Numbered from the stretch's first letter, positions 1 through 12,726 are shown. The stretch is DNA of 64,000 bases from Lunularia cruciata (GCA_948567375.1 OX419755.1:5089001-5153000), one strand, 5' to 3'. Notes: generated by a model from the sequence alone, not told the origin. Program-made: numbers and translations.

Positions 1-518
1 AAAGATGTCCATGCGTATAAGTTCTAAATAGTGGAGATCCAGGTGGGACGGGAGCACAAAATCCGGTTTGAGTGGGTCAATGAGGAAATAACATCTCACC
101 GAACTTTTAACTTGTTTCTCTTCTCCAGAAATTGCCGAAGAAGTTATATAAAGAGCTTTAGGACTTGGTAAAATCCACTAAAGATGTTATGATAACGACA
201 GTTCTGGCAAATTCCTACCCAAGCAACTATATTAATAAGTGTGAATTTCAACCCGCTCCTCCATCCCCGTTCGTTGAAAAGGAAGGAACCTGTCGAAGTG
301 GTCGTAAACTAAGAAGATGTTGGAAAGGAGAGGCTTTCTCACCTTCTCTGTCTATAGCAAGCACGTTTGACAGGAAAAAAGGCGACCGCGTAGGAAAAAT
401 GAAGGACGGGAAGACCCCATCAAGCCGTACAAGGGAGAGACAAAAAAAAGGTAACATGGGGCTAAGCCCCAATAGAGTCTGTATGAGAAATCGTTTCACC
501 GTACACTCTGTATCATAA
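1..518. other. Unassigned sequence, no gene recognised
   Basis: I see no recognisable gene. An open frame of 117 codons (165-518, plus) and an 83-codon frame on the other strand overlap each other. Neither shows a known motif, and the plus frame is Lys/Arg/Ser-rich without domain structure. A short readable stretch (31-170, plus) is closed by a stop directly upstream. This may be decayed transposon or intergenic DNA. Confidence 0.4.
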
Positions 519-835
519 AGCCTTAAATGTGGAGTATATATGTGAGTGACTTTATATGAGCACTTTTGGCATTAGCATAGAGCCTTAAATGTGGAGTATA
601 TATCTGAGTAGGTTTATGAAACCATTTTTGGCATTATCATAGTGTTAGATGTGAAATATGTCTACATGAGAGTGAGTCAGTTTATAAGCACTTTTGGCAT
701 TATCATAGAGTCTCAAATGTGAAATATGTACGTAAGCAAGTTTAAATGAACAGTTTTGGCATTATCATAGAGTCTTAAATGTGCAATATGTACGAATGTG
801 AGAGACTGAGTATATATGTATGTGAGTTTCTAGAA
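519..835. repeat. Tandem repeat, about 62-bp unit, five copies
   Basis: Units begin near 519, 581, 641, 709 and 771, each opening with a variant of AGCCTTAAATGTGGAGTATA and containing the core TTTTGGCATTATCATAG. The spacing is 60-68 bp and the copies are diverged. The last copy is partial and runs into a TATATGTATGTGAG stretch. Function unknown. Confidence 0.85.
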
Positions 836-1320
836 TACAGAAAAGAAAACCTGTCATGGTTATCGTTCAACTAAATGCTGTGATTTGACATTTGTCTAAA
901 TCATTAAAAGTCATGATGTACTGTATGAAGCAATACATGAGAAAGAAAAGAGAGGAGACACATAAGGAAGTTTAAAGTATTCTATAAAACATTCCCAAAA
1001 TAGAGAGAAAAGGCAAAACATGATAAAGTTCTCTTTAGAAAAGAAAAAGAAACAAAGAAAAACTTCCAAGGTACGAAAGAAAAAAAACTATACACCAACG
1101 ACCGTCCGCAAAGTCGAAAAACTGACGTTAAACAGGCAGTTAGGGGTAATTACAATACACGTGTGTAGACATGATACCGCGAGTACAGGCTTAGAGAAAC
1201 TTCTGATCCAGATCAAAGTTATCGGCACCGTATGCGGTTTAAGATCTGCCATCATTTCTTTCTTGAGCATGCTCATCGCAACCTCGTGTTTGACCCAAGA
1301 TGTTCATTTCAGTTGAAGAT
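836..1320. other. Unassigned, purine-rich stretch
   Basis: This stretch is A/G-rich (many AAGAAA runs near 940-1090) and includes a 98-codon plus-strand frame (1020-1316) with a Lys-rich start. The frame resembles no family I know and its N-terminus is low complexity. I do not call it a gene. Confidence 0.35.
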
Positions 1321-2254
1321 ATCCCAAAGAGAGCTGTAGGATTAAAGAAATTAGTCATTACCCATATAATTGTGCTATACATTCTAAAACATATTATAAT
1401 AAATTATTTTCATTTTTAATGTATTTTATTGTCATTATACACTAAATCAAAAGAGGAAGTAAAGTAATTTATCTGATAAATACATACTTAACCAAAAAAT
1501 GAAGCCAAAGTGTGATAAGTTTATTAACTTACTTATACTTATCTTGAATACTTTTCTTTAGATAATTAGAACCAACTTATGGAGAAATATTCATAGCGTT
1601 CGATGTTAAAATAAATATCTGTTGTTCAACTCCTTATGTGGGTCCTAATTTATTAGATGCTTGTACTACGAATGCCAGACAAGAAGAAAAGCGGTAAATT
1701 AAAAGGAAACTTAATTTATCCATAAGTTGCTGCATAGAATAACATATTTCTTTCTTTCAAAATCAAGTGGTTCGCCTTGTTAGAATTTTGATGCAAATGA
1801 GTTTCAATTGATCGTTGGTGACTTTCCATAACCATTCCGTATAAAACTTCATAACGTTTTAACTTTTCTGAATAGAAAATGGTGCGGAATGTGGTAAAAG
1901 ATAGATACCCATAAATATTCAGGATCTAAGTCTCTCATCAGAAATTCAGTTAAGTTTCATAACGTACTTGAGTCCATCAATTTTTGAACCTTTAATAAAA
2001 ATTCATACTACTCATTTACTTTTACTAGAAATAAAAATTATGAGATACCATAAAATTTATATGGATTCTAATGTCATTCTCATAATCATATCATAAAATG
2101 AGATGTGAAAGGTTATACATTATTTTTGTAAACTATCATGGATGATAAGAATGAAGATCATGGATTTCTTTCATAGTGGCTTTTCATATTTTATAAATAA
2201 TACATACATTACTGGTACATGACTCCAGTAGAAGCCATCTTACTTAGGAATCAA

Positions 2255-2850
2255 TATTATTACCATTTGATACTCACTTTTTCCACGTGAATGAATCTTG
2301 ATAAGATTGATATAGACTATAATTTACAAATTTATGTATTAAAATTAATGTAATATGGTTAGCTTTTAGGTGCAATAAGTTGTGAGTTTGTATCTATTCT
2401 TATTTACTTTGAACATTGGTTCTTTAACCATACAAATACACTTTCAGAAGTAGAACATCATTTAAAAAGGATTTTTTATAAGTAGTTCTATGTCTTTCAG
2501 ATTATCCTTTTAATATCCTCATAGTGTAGATAATGTCAAACACACACAACTCATTAGGAACCATAATAATTAGATATGGTTCCTAATATTATATTAGGTT
2601 AATATTCTAATGTAATACTCACTGGTTTCAAGTGAATAGATCTAAATTAAAATTTAAAATTATTATCATAAAAATTTAATTAAATAATTAAATAATTAGC
2701 TTCTAGGTGCCATAAGTCCCAAGCTTATATCTTTTCTTATTCATCTTGACAATAGTACCTTTACCTCGGGATGATAAGTTTAGAAGCAACAAATTGCTTT
2801 TAATGAATTTATAAATAATTTTCTGTCCTTTAGATTTATTTTAATTTTTT
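2255..2850. repeat. Diverged direct repeat, period about 340 bp
   Basis: Two copies align by eye. TACTCAC at 2271 and 2616 is followed in each by a CAAGTGAATGAAT-like stretch. TTAGCTTTTAGGTGCAATAAG (near 2359) matches TTAGCTTCTAGGTGCCATAAG (near 2696), followed by TATCTATTCTTATT versus TATCTTTTCTTATT. The copies differ by many substitutions and small indels, so the duplication is old. Confidence 0.55.
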
Positions 2851-3099
2851 AAAATATTACGTAATTATTCTATATATTTCATATTCTAAATAAAAAATCT
2901 GTATTTTCTAATAAAAAGTGAAAAATAAAATATTAGGATATATTTTTTAACCTCATGATAATACTTCAAGTTCAACCAAATAAAACTTTATATTTAGATT
3001 TAGATTTAGATTTATATCAGAGAAGAAGTGTAAGCAATCAACAAAAGATACATCTTTTGAATTCTTCATATTTTAATAAAAATATTGATATAATTTTTT

Positions 3100-3600
3100 G
3101 AGCAATTTGTATAGTCTTATACAAATCTTATGTCTTAAGAGTTTGTGTCTATCTTATATGCAACCAAGTTTGTATGTATTATCTATAACTTACATGTATG
3201 TGGTTTGTGAGATGATAGTAATATAATAGAAAATATTTTAAATAGAGCTTGATAGTAAAGTAGTTATAGATTTAAAACATCTATTTAGTAAATTATAAGC
3301 TACAAAAGGCACCTCCTTTTGTATCCTTATCAATAAATTAATATCATATTTTAAGGAATTAATACACTCTTATAATGGTCTCATGTTTTAAAAGCTTGTT
3401 CTATTCTTACATATTATTAAGTTTCTATGTATTATATTGAATTTTAGGTAGTTGTGATTGGTGAGATTTAGTAATATAATATTAAATATTAAAATGGTTG
3501 TTGAGAAAAAAAATAGTATTAATATTTTACATCATCTATCTAGTCATTTATTTGCTATTCAAGTAAATTATTATTATTGATAAAAAATGGTACTTCATAG
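3100..3600. repeat. Diverged direct repeat, period about 253 bp
   Basis: AAGTTTGTATGTATT (3166) recurs as AAGTTTCTATGTATT (3419). Similar downstream order follows in both: GTGATTGGTGAGATTTAGTAATATAAT-like text and then a CATCTATCTAGT-like end. The GAGTTTGTGTCTATCTTAT core also resembles part of the unit near 2375, so both repeat sets may derive from one satellite-like family. Confidence 0.5.
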
Positions 3601-4682
3601 AAAAAATAAATTTTAAAATGAATTGTTATTAACAAAAAAAAAAAATTTAAGTTTCAGTGTATAAAACATGCTTTATAGATCACAAATTTTCCAATATAAC
3701 AAATATATTCTTATTGCAAGGACTTGGAAATTAATTGAACAAACTTTTATCCAAAATTAAGGCTTAATTGATCTTTGTAGGATGTTTCTAGACATACAAA
3801 TTTTATATATTTATAAAACTAAGGAAGATAGTTGCCATGAATTAGATAGGATTAATTAGCTCATTAAATTTTATCAATAAAAAGTGATTTGAAACATATA
3901 AAAACTTTTTTATTAAGCAAGAAAAGTAAAATAGATGAATCATTTGATATGAGTACAATAAGATTAAAACTCCTTCAACTATAATGAGAGGATCTATTAT
4001 CTATTTAGATGTTTCAAATACACACACTAATTGTTAACTTATCAACTATAATAATTTTTGTATGATGTAATTTTATTAGAAGAGACGAGAGATATTAGAA
4101 TATAGATATTTTAAAAATTAACCTTTTAGTTTTATACTTTTATTTTTATTTATAATCATCTTGACATTTTGTTAAAAAACAAGGAATAATATCTCCTCAT
4201 AGCTCTTTAAATTGATCTTATTATTTTGACATGTTAAATTTCCTTTTGGTAAAATCACCTTCCCTTATAGTCATATACTTATGAATTGAGTAAAAGCATA
4301 TGATTAATCAATTTATGAAATGTTAGATTTTATCTCCTTATATATTTTTTATCTTATTATACTTATGAATCTATCAAATATATAATTTGTATAAGAATCA
4401 TTCATTCACCAAACGTGATATGCAATGTTTCAAAATATACAAGTTAATCATGATTTTTTGGGTAAAGCACCTAAATCTGCTACATATTTGAAACATATTT
4501 GACGCAATGACAAAACTACATTAAATGCATAATGATCATTAATACATAAATCAGAATACTAATTAGTAGTGATTGTGCCCTACGCTTTCAGGAGTTAGTA
4601 GAGAACCATCCCCTTTGATTAAACTAGCCAAATAACCATCAAGCTTACTGCCTTGTGGCTTAAATTTGCCCAAACTTGGCAC

Positions 4683-4735
4683 TGTCTAGCCGTTGGTACT
4701 CCCTATCTTTACAAAGAATTCAATTTCACCGAGTC
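4683..4735 (-). pseudogene. Fragment resembling organellar large-subunit rRNA
   Basis: On the minus strand about 53 nt read GACTCGGTGAAATTGAATTC followed by a short diverged stretch and then GTACCAACGGCTAGAC. This order matches the conserved domain V stretch of bacterial and organellar 23S/26S rRNA just before the peptidyl-transferase centre. In that stretch GACTC-GTGAAATTGAA-TC-TGAAGATG is followed by GTACC-CGGC-AGACGG. The match stops abruptly on both sides, so this is a short relic, probably a nuclear insertion of mitochondrial or plastid DNA, and not a functional rRNA gene. Flanks 4560-4682 are less AT-rich but I could not place them. Confidence 0.55.
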
Positions 4736-5641
4736 TTTGTTGGAGATAACAAGGTCTGCAAAATCTTATTAATGATTGTTTAGGGCTTTTCAATTAGGAA
4801 TTTTATTAGTTTTCTTTGACATCCCAGAAAAGACATAAAGATTTTGACAAATAACCATAAAGAAAAGATTGTGAAATTGAAACATTTGTAAAATAAATTA
4901 TGAGAAGCAATAAAGTCTGTGGCACGTTTCAACAATCTCTTTTAGCACAAGCAACAAAAGGGTTATTGGCGTGATTAGCAAAGATTAATAATGAAGGATT
5001 AAGTATAATTGTACTTTAGACAAATGTTAATAGGCCATGTATCACCACCAAATATGGGGAAATGTGATTGATATTTGAATGTACACATGTTTGCATGCTT
5101 GCTAGATATATAGAGACTCAATGCAAAGTGCAAAGAATTTCATGAGGAATGATTGATATTTGAATGTGCATGCTTTAGTTGTTGAAGAAGAGGTACTCCA
5201 ATTTATATATTTGGGTGGGTAGTGAATTGAATTGAATTCACCTCTCACTTAGCTTAGTTCTCCCTCATTCTTAAATCTTTCAAGCTTGTGCGGACAAAAT
5301 TGAAGATGTGCACAAGTGTTGAAAAGCACTTAGCTTAGTTCATCATCACTCTTAAATCATTGTTGTTAATTAAAGTTGGTGTAGACCAAATTGAAGATGT
5401 GCACAAAATTTGATAAGCAAGTAATACACAAAGTTGAGACTCAAATTCTTGGCATGTGATCCGCCAAATGCACAAATTTGTGAAGCAAATGTTGTACATA
5501 TGATCCACCTACTACTAACAAAAATCATTAATTTTGCATCGACTTTGAGGTTCTTGAACTAGTATAGAATTGAGGAGGATGAAGACTTTGTAGAGCATAT
5601 TTGAGCTAGATATTGTCACGAGGAAGGATGATATCAAAATA
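4736..5641. repeat. Unassigned sequence with an 82-bp direct repeat
   Basis: Two copies start at about 5246 and 5328 with CACTTAGCTTAGTTC and end with AAATTGAAGATGTGCACAA, roughly 82-90 bp each. GATTGATATTTGAATGT also occurs twice (near 5068 and 5150). There is no coding signal here. Confidence 0.55.
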
Positions 5642-6743
5642 GTGTCTTTATCTCCATCCAATGAAGATATCAAAATAGCATGGACTTTATTGCACTTCTT
5701 CCCAACCAATTTGCTAAATCTTTTACTTGTTTCTCCTAGATCCCAAGACCTTCTAAGTCGAGTATCAAGTGGATCTTCCATTGGAATTGGAGGAGACTCA
5801 ACTAGTCAATATTGTTCCAAAGGATCAATAGGTACAAAGGAGGAGGAAGGACAGAGGTTTAGAGTGATTCCATTTCATTATGCTCAGCTTTTGGATTACT
5901 TAGATAATCCCAAACATTTCAAAAAAATTCACAAGGGCTATCAAAAAAACTTGTAAAACATTCAATCATAAGGCCACCTATTTGGTGAAGTTTTGGAGAG
6001 GGTTCCATAAGTCTATGAATGGTGAGAAGTTATATAAAAAGTGTGCAAGGTAAATGAAGTACTATAAGTTAGCTTGCAACCGGAAAGATAAATCTTTAAG
6101 AGAAGGATTGATTGAAAGTGAGGTGAAGTGAGGATGGAAACCAATCAAGGGCAAATTGAATCACAAGTGTCTACATTTTGGGCGGATGGATGAAATGTTT
6201 TGTGGATAGGCCATAACTCTCCACCTATGTTGGTAATTTTAGGGTCCAACCATTGGGGATAAGGTTTCAAGAGGTGCAAAGAGGATGAGATGGAAGTTTA
6301 CCATGGAGATGAGGATGAGATGGACTTAGATGATACTTCCCTCTTGTCAAGAGTTTTAGGAGTTTCATTTGTGGATTTAGTTTCAAGTACCCAAGACCCC
6401 TCTATTTTAATATCACCACAAGGAGCACCCAAATATATTCCTAGGATGCATGAGGAAGAGAGCAAATCTTATTCAACTTTGAAGTACATCCCATAGTTAC
6501 ATACAGATGCTTGTGAAATTCCTCCCACTCAAACAATTAATGAAGAACCAAAATTGGTGTGGGACAAGGCTTTGGGATCAATAGAGGAAGAAAGGTGGAC
6601 CATGCAACCACTCCACCGCCAATAGAGGAGGAAAGGGCCAATCCCAATAAAGAGTTTCAGGACAAAAGGGTGAATTTAAAACCAAGAAATGAAAAAGGGC
6701 CATGTATGTAAAAGACCAAGACCAAGGAGAAATAGGAGAATGG

Positions 6744-7485
6744 TGTAATACCAAGAGTTAGCCATATGATCTAGATGTGAAATTTGGTTGGTAACATCTA
6801 GAATGATGTTATACATGATGGTCAAAATAGATCAGATAGAAGTATCACCAAAAGAGTACTTCTACTAATAGTGCAGAAACCGAAATAGACTTGAGAGCCT
6901 TAGAACCAATAGCTAGACATATGATTTAAAGGTGAGAATTGGTTTGGTAACATCTGAAAGGATGTTACACATGATGGACTAAACAGATCAGAAAGAGGTA
7001 TCACCAAAAGGGGACTTCTACTAATAGAGTAGAAACCAAAATATGCCTAAAATCTTTGAAGGCAATTTTGGAGGCCTAAACGGATGAACTAGGCCTCGAA
7101 ATTGTGCAGATTCCCCCCCCCCCAAATGGAGGAAAGGCTGGCCTTCCCTCCCCCTTGCTTTTTCTCGTCGAGAGCTTTCCAACGGTACCTTACTCACGTG
7201 ATTCTGAGATTCCTACAGGAAGATTCCCTAAAAGATTCCCTCCGGTCAAAGCTTGTTTGACCAACCAGATAGGACCTAGACCAGACATGTCACCCATCCA
7301 AGTAAGTAATCCAAGGGTGGAGCTTGCTGACATGTCACCTATCTAGGTCCCTAATCCTATGGTGGAGCTTCCTTGGAGGAGATCCTCTTTGCCTATATAA
7401 TTAAGAGAAGGTGCTCCTTTGGGGCATCAATGGTTTGAGTGTGCAATCGGTGTTTTCTCTCTTCTCTTGTCCTCGGAGTATTACA
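6744..7485 (+). mobile_element. Family B solo LTR nested in the A1 LTR
   Basis: This 742-bp segment has inverted termini TGTAATAC/GTATTACA and is flanked on both sides by the perfect 5-bp duplication AATGG (6739-6743, 7486-7490). Removing it restores the family A LTR sequence seen at 12728. It matches the LTRs of B1 (15211-15797 and 34884-35452) in reverse orientation. It carries an internal duplication (about 6762-6885 and 6905-7035, both containing GGTAACATCT and TACTTCTACTAATAG), a C10 run at about 7112-7121 and a TATA-like CCTATATAATT near 7391. No internal coding region remains, so it formed by LTR-LTR recombination. Confidence 0.93.
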
Positions 7486-7702
7486 AATGGAAGCTCACAT
7501 TGGGACACTTGAATGTGGAAACTCCAAATGCCTAGCATGAGTTTTGGCTCTTGTATTTACAAGGATCATACAAGGCTCTTGAGAAGCTTTTCAAGCAGCT
7601 TCCTTGAGCCACTTCCTTGGAGTGCAAGTCAAGTTAATTAGGAAGCTTCCCAAGAAGCTTCCTTCTAGAAGCCACTTACTTGGAGTGCAAGTTAAGCTTG
7701 TT

Positions 7703-7718
7703 GGAAGCTTCTAGAAGC
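7703..7718. promoter_or_regulatory. Perfect three-unit heat-shock-element match
   Basis: GGAAGCTTCTAGAAGC fits nGAAnnTTCnnGAAn exactly. It sits in the U3 part of the A1 3' LTR among several further GAAGCTTC palindromes. The match to the HSE consensus is direct; function as a heat-shock-factor site is inference. Confidence 0.5.
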
Positions 7719-7860
7719 TACCTACTTGGAGTGCAAGTTAAGCTGGCCGGGAAGCTTCCCCAGAAGCTTCCTAGATACTTCTAGAATATTTTTGGCTAAT
7801 TTGTCTTATTTGCTACTTTGTTAGCCCTACCAACTTTGTCATTAAACTCCATATTGTTAC

Positions 7861-10800
7861 ATATTCCCCCACCGCTAGTTGGTGATGTCTTCATTGCTAG
7901 TGAAGCTTCAAACTCCTGTATGGCCAGTCTTGCATTATGGAAATGAGAAAGAGGTTCCTATGTGACATCATGAAGGGGATACCCTTTCCAAAGGACCTTG
8001 TACTCCATATGTTGTTGACGGCCTCATTGAATGTGGCAACGTGCAAGGATACAATCAACTTTGTACTCCTCATGATCATTGATAGGGATAGGAGGAGGGG
8101 GAGGTTGGACTCAAGAGGAAAAAGAAGATAGGTTAGGAACAACGGTTTTCAACATGGAAACATGAAAGACAGGATGGATGTGCATATGACAAGGCAAGGT
8201 TGATAAGCAACAAGAGAGACAATTTGGGTGACATCAAAGGGTCTTGTCCAATTAGGGGCAAGATTACAAACTTGGGTATCAAGTGAGAGAGGGAGGTTAT
8301 TGAATGAGAGCATGACCTTATCACCAACTTGAAAGCTAAGATCACAACAATGGTGATCAGCGTATTGTTTTTGCCAATTCTGAGCAACAAGGAGATGAGA
8401 TTTGGCTTGATGGAGGGATTAGGAGATGGTGGTCAAGAAGGTAGAAGTATAAGTGACATGAGATGGAGGAGGAGCAAGAAGGGAATCTGGACCAAGTGAG
8501 TCTTGGCCAAAATTCAGAAAGAAAGGAGAAAATCCAATGCTTGCTTATTTAGAGTTATTATAGGCAAACTCCGCAACTATAAGACATTCATCCCAATTGG
8601 TATGGTGAATGTTGACAAAGGCACAAAGCATATCTTCCAAGGTGTAATTTTCACGTTCAATTTATCCATCAGTTTGAGGATGATAGGCCGTGGATAAAGT
8701 AAGCTTGGTGCCAAGTATTTGGAAGAGTACTTGCTAATACTTTCCAATGAAGCAAGGATCACGGTTGGAGATGAATACATGTTGGATCCCATGACGCTTG
8801 AATAAATTGTCAAAGTAGATTTACACCAAGGTTGGAGCACACACAATATCAACCATTGGTGCCAAATGGATTTGCTTACTAAGCTTATCTACAAACACCA
8901 CAATTGTTGTGTGATATTACTTTGTCTTGGGCAAGGAGGTGATGAGATCTAAGCTCACATGTTCCTAATGAGTAGATGGAATGGGTAGTGGTTGAAGAAT
9001 TCCACTTGGTTTCTTGTTACTGGCCATGTTGTGTTGGCAACTCTCACATGATCAAACAAACTCCAAAACATCTCATATCCATGTTGAGCTACCACCATTG
9101 GCGTTGGAGCGTACCCAAGGTCTTGTCCATACCCATGTGACCAGCAATTGGTAAATCATGGGCTTCTTGAAGACACACAAGTTGAAGATCACCTTTGGTT
9201 GGAACATAGATCTGGTCCTCATGAAATAGAAGGCTTTCCTTGAAGGTGAGGGTGTTGTACTCCTTATTGCATGCTATAAGATGACCATGTACCATTTGGA
9301 AGAAGAGATCTTGTTGTAAAGCTAATTGAAACTCATTTTGGACCTTTGAGTCAATTGACACTATCATAATTGCCATCGTGATGAGAGGAAGAGACTTCAA
9401 ATTAGGTCATCGTGATAGGGCATCAGGGATGACATGGAATTGACCTGGTTTTTACTCAAGTTTGATGTCAAATAATTGGAGTTGCCCTCCTATTGATGAT
9501 GGTGACTCTTCATGTGTTCCAAGTGTAAGGTCTACAAAAATGGTTTGTGATCAATTCACATGACACTTATTTCCCCAAGAGGTAATGCCTCTATACCTTG
9601 GTGGCATATACCATTGCAAGTTATTCCTGATCTTAAGCTGAGTAATTTCTTTCAGCTATATTTAGTCAGTGAGACACAAAGGCAATAGGATGTAGTCCAT
9701 TTGGGAATTCTTATTGCAACACGGCTCCAATTGTAAAGTTAGAAGCATCAAAATCAACCACACAAGGTAGTTGAGGATCATATGGATGAAGAATAGGTCT
9801 TGACGACACCATATATTTCAACTTTTGGAATACTTCTTTGTGCTTGGTGGTCCATTGAAAGCTCCCCAAGAGCTTCCCCAAGAGGTTAGTCAATGGTGCA
9901 ACAACATGAGCATAATAGTGGATGAATCGTTGATAAAAATTGGCCAATCCATTAAATATCTATACCTTTTGTAGCATCCTTTGGAGTAGGGCAATTAATA
10001 ATGGCCTTGATTTTGATCAGTAATTTTCCCCTCTTCCATCTTGATCCCCTCCGATGAGATCTTGTGGATGAGATCTTATCCAAGAAGGTAACTTCCTTAT
10101 GCCAAAAGGCACACTTTGACTTCTTGTAGTAAAATTTCCATTGTCATAGTCATCTTAGGACTTCAAGTACATGATTCACATGTTCTACCTCTATCTTATA
10201 TTGATAAAGATATCATCCAAGAACACCACCACATACTGATCTAATAGTCTATCCAACAATCGATGCATTTGATCCATGAAGACAATTGGAGCAATAGCGA
10301 GCCCGAAAGGTAGAACTCTCTACTCAAAATGCCCATACCTTGTGCAAAAAGCAATCTTTTGAACATCCTCCCTATCAATGGAGATTTGCCAATAGTTGCT
10401 TCAAAGGTCCAACTTGGAAAAGTATCATGCTCCACTCAATTGATCAAGCAAGTCATCAATCCAAGGCAAAGGATATACATTCTTCACTATTTGCTTATTG
10501 AGCCCATGGTAATCAATACAAAAATGAAGTCCTCCATTCTTCTTTGGAATGAATAGTAGCGATGCTCCCCAAGGAGAGGTACTATGTCATATGAATTCCT
10601 TCTCCAAAAACTCTGTAAGTGCTGTTTGCAACTCCTCCACCTCCTTTGGTGAGAGCCGATAGATTAGCTCACTCACTAGAGTACTATGTCATATGAATTT
10701 CTTCTCCAACAACTTTGTAAGTGTTGTTTGCAACTCCTCCAACTCCTTTGGTGAGAGCCAATAGATTAGCTTACTCACTGGAGTACTCCTTGGCAATAAG

Positions 10801-12714
10801 TCATTCTTGAAGGGCATACCACAATACAAGGGTAATCCCTTTAGCATATCATCCAAAAACACATCTGCAAACTCTTGAACTATCTAATCAACCATTACTT
10901 GATGAGGCTATTGCACTCCTTAGATTGTCCTTGTGCAATCGGCTTGATCCACACCGCAAAAATAGACTTATCTTCCTCCAAAGCTTGCTCTATGGTGCTT
11001 CATTAACAAACTTCCCATCTAGGGACTCATCTCTCTCCAAAGCTTGCCCAGTGGTTGCCTTCTTGGCAAACTTCCCAATTTGAGATTGACTATTCTTAGG
11101 TGTTTTACTTAGAGATGCCAAACAACCTAATTGTAAATTCTTACCTTGGTGTTGTACTTGAATTTTTCATCGGGTCCAATCAAATTGAACCTTATGATGT
11201 TCAAGCCAAAGTAATCCTAGAATGCCATCATAGTGTAGAGGTGCCATAACAAACCTCATACACTCCAAATACTCCTTCCCAATCTTGAAGGTAATAAGAT
11301 GCAAGGTACAAGATGCAAAACCCTTTCTACCATCTACCATCATCAATCTACTTCCAATTACTAGCTTGATAGGAATATCTAATTCCTCTGGTACTTGCAT
11401 AAACATACAATTCTCTAAAATTCCAAAATCAACTAAAATCCTACAACCCCGATTAGATAGCATACCTTGCAAGTGACGCAAACTTGCATAGGTCAAACTT
11501 TCAATCTCATTGGAACTAATCAAGCTCCCAATAGGAAGCTCAAAATCTCATACTAGGATTCTTTATTTCCTTGATCATTTTTCTCCATGAACTCCATTTG
11601 GGTGACTTGTTGAGGTTGCACATTCTTAAATGGACATTCAACAATGCAATGTCCAATTTGGCAACAATAAAAATAACCATCACTTTGTTGCAATCTTTCT
11701 TTATTAGTAGTGCCAAATGGTCTCTATTTAATGGCATCAATCTCTATTGGTGCCAATTCTTCCACTTGTATTTAGTAGATTGGTAGGTTTTGTGGAGGTT
11801 GAGGTTGGGACTAAGTTGTGACCAAGGAAACAAAGCATTCAGCCAACTGATGGCTTCCTCCAAGTCTTGTGGCTCTTGCATTGTTACTACTAATTTGGTT
11901 TATGACTTCAAGACCTTCCCAAATCTATCCAAAGCTTCACATTCTAGTATATCTGGAATTTGCATGATGGTGTTCTGGAATTGCATGATATAACTCCTTA
12001 CGTAGCCAATCTACTTCAATTTTTCCAACTTATCTTTTGCAGCCCATGTGGTATTTATAGCTTGGAACCTCCAAGGGTAATTATTTCACCCTTGAACTCT
12101 TCCCATGTCAAGATTTACATAACAACATGCCGCTCTGCTTGCTCTACTTGGAATTGCCACCATAGTTTTGCCACTCCATCTAATTGGCTTGAGGCCAATA
12201 GAATTTATCTCCTTTCATCTTGGAGGTTTGTTGCTTCAAAGTATCATTTGCAATCAAACACAAAAAAAATTATTGCACTTGGAAGATTCTTTCCTTCAAA
12301 CACCTTTGGCTTCAGAAATTGGATTTGCTCTTCTCTTTCTTGAATTGGTGCTCTCTCCGCCTGCTCTAGTCGTTGACAATCTCGTTCATCCAACAATCAA
12401 GTAAGGTGCTCTATTTGTTGCTGCATAGCAAGGATAACTTCTGGCATCACCGCCATGACTACTACTCTAACACCCTATTCCTAATTGATCTAATTTATTA
12501 ACATGTAAATGCAACACATCCATCGTTCTCCATAAGTTACAACCAAAAATACCAAAGGTTCCTCATACAAGGTGATTGTATGTAAAAAATCTCGTCCAAA
12601 ATGTGAGGTGATGAATTGTGAGGAATGATGCTTGGGTAGTACTTGGACACAAAAATCCCAATGGTTTGGCGATAATGGATTTGGTGATCCATAAATTCCA
12701 TCCATCCCATTCCG
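7861..12714 (-). pseudogene. A1 gag-pol remnant (gag, protease, RT, RNase H, integrase, chromodomain)
   Basis: The order in sense runs from 12714 down. Gag comes first, with a zinc knuckle near 11690-11630 (QIGHCIVEC; the first Cys is lost). A retropepsin-like stretch at 11523-11167 reads ILVDFGILENCM followed by ILGLLWLEHH. Decayed RT lies at about 10830-10080. RNase H follows at about 9947-9480. The integrase HHCC/core region (9400-8500) includes HMGMDKTLGTLQRQWW. A chromodomain-like end lies near 8085-7905. All parts contain stops and frameshifts. The retropepsin motif reads DFG instead of DSG/DTG, as in A2. It is not translatable as a polyprotein. Confidence 0.85.
10579..10782. repeat. 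102-bp tandem duplication inside A1 RT
   Basis: GTACTATGTCATATGAATT occurs at 10579 and again at 10681, each followed by the same CTTCTCCAA...GGTGAGAGCC text and differing at several sites. The other family A copies have the segment once, so the duplication arose in this copy. Confidence 0.85.
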
Positions 12715-12726
12715 GCTCTAATACCA
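12715..12726 (-). other. A1 primer-binding site (tRNA-iMet)
   Basis: The sense strand reads TGGTATTAGAGC directly after the 5' LTR end (TTTTACAT). It matches the plant initiator-methionine tRNA primer site TGGTATCAGAGC with one C-to-T change. Confidence 0.88.

Larger units (their letters stand above)
1321..4560. other. Long AT-rich non-coding block
   Basis: About 3.2 kb of strongly A+T-rich sequence with stops in every frame and no open frame worth listing. It contains two sets of diverged direct repeats (listed separately), a short (TTTAGA)n tract near 2993-3013 and an inverted repeat around AGGAACCATA/TATGGTTCCT (about 2560-2588). It could be an old, methylation-decayed transposon or satellite. 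Confidence 0.6.
6707..7860 (-). repeat. A1 3' LTR, interrupted
   Basis: This is about 407 bp of family A LTR once the 742-bp family B solo LTR and one 5-bp duplication are removed. It starts with printed TGTAAAAGACC and ends CCATATTGTTACA. The TATA region of the intact copies (TATAAATA in sense) is changed here to a TTTACAAGG print, so this LTR probably lacks a good promoter. Many AAGCTT-centred palindromes are present. Confidence 0.9.

Noticed and set aside
41..170. Possible exon reading EIQVGREHKIRFEW
   Set aside because: A stop lies directly upstream, no splice site could be fixed, and I recognise no family.
165..518. 117-codon open frame (plus)
   Set aside because: No motif, overlapped by an equally long antisense frame, and low-complexity basic composition. 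Not enough to call a gene.
2993..3016. TTTAGA repeats resembling a plant telomere
   Set aside because: The plant telomere unit is TTTAGGG. This is a short TTTAGA microsatellite of about four units in AT-rich DNA.
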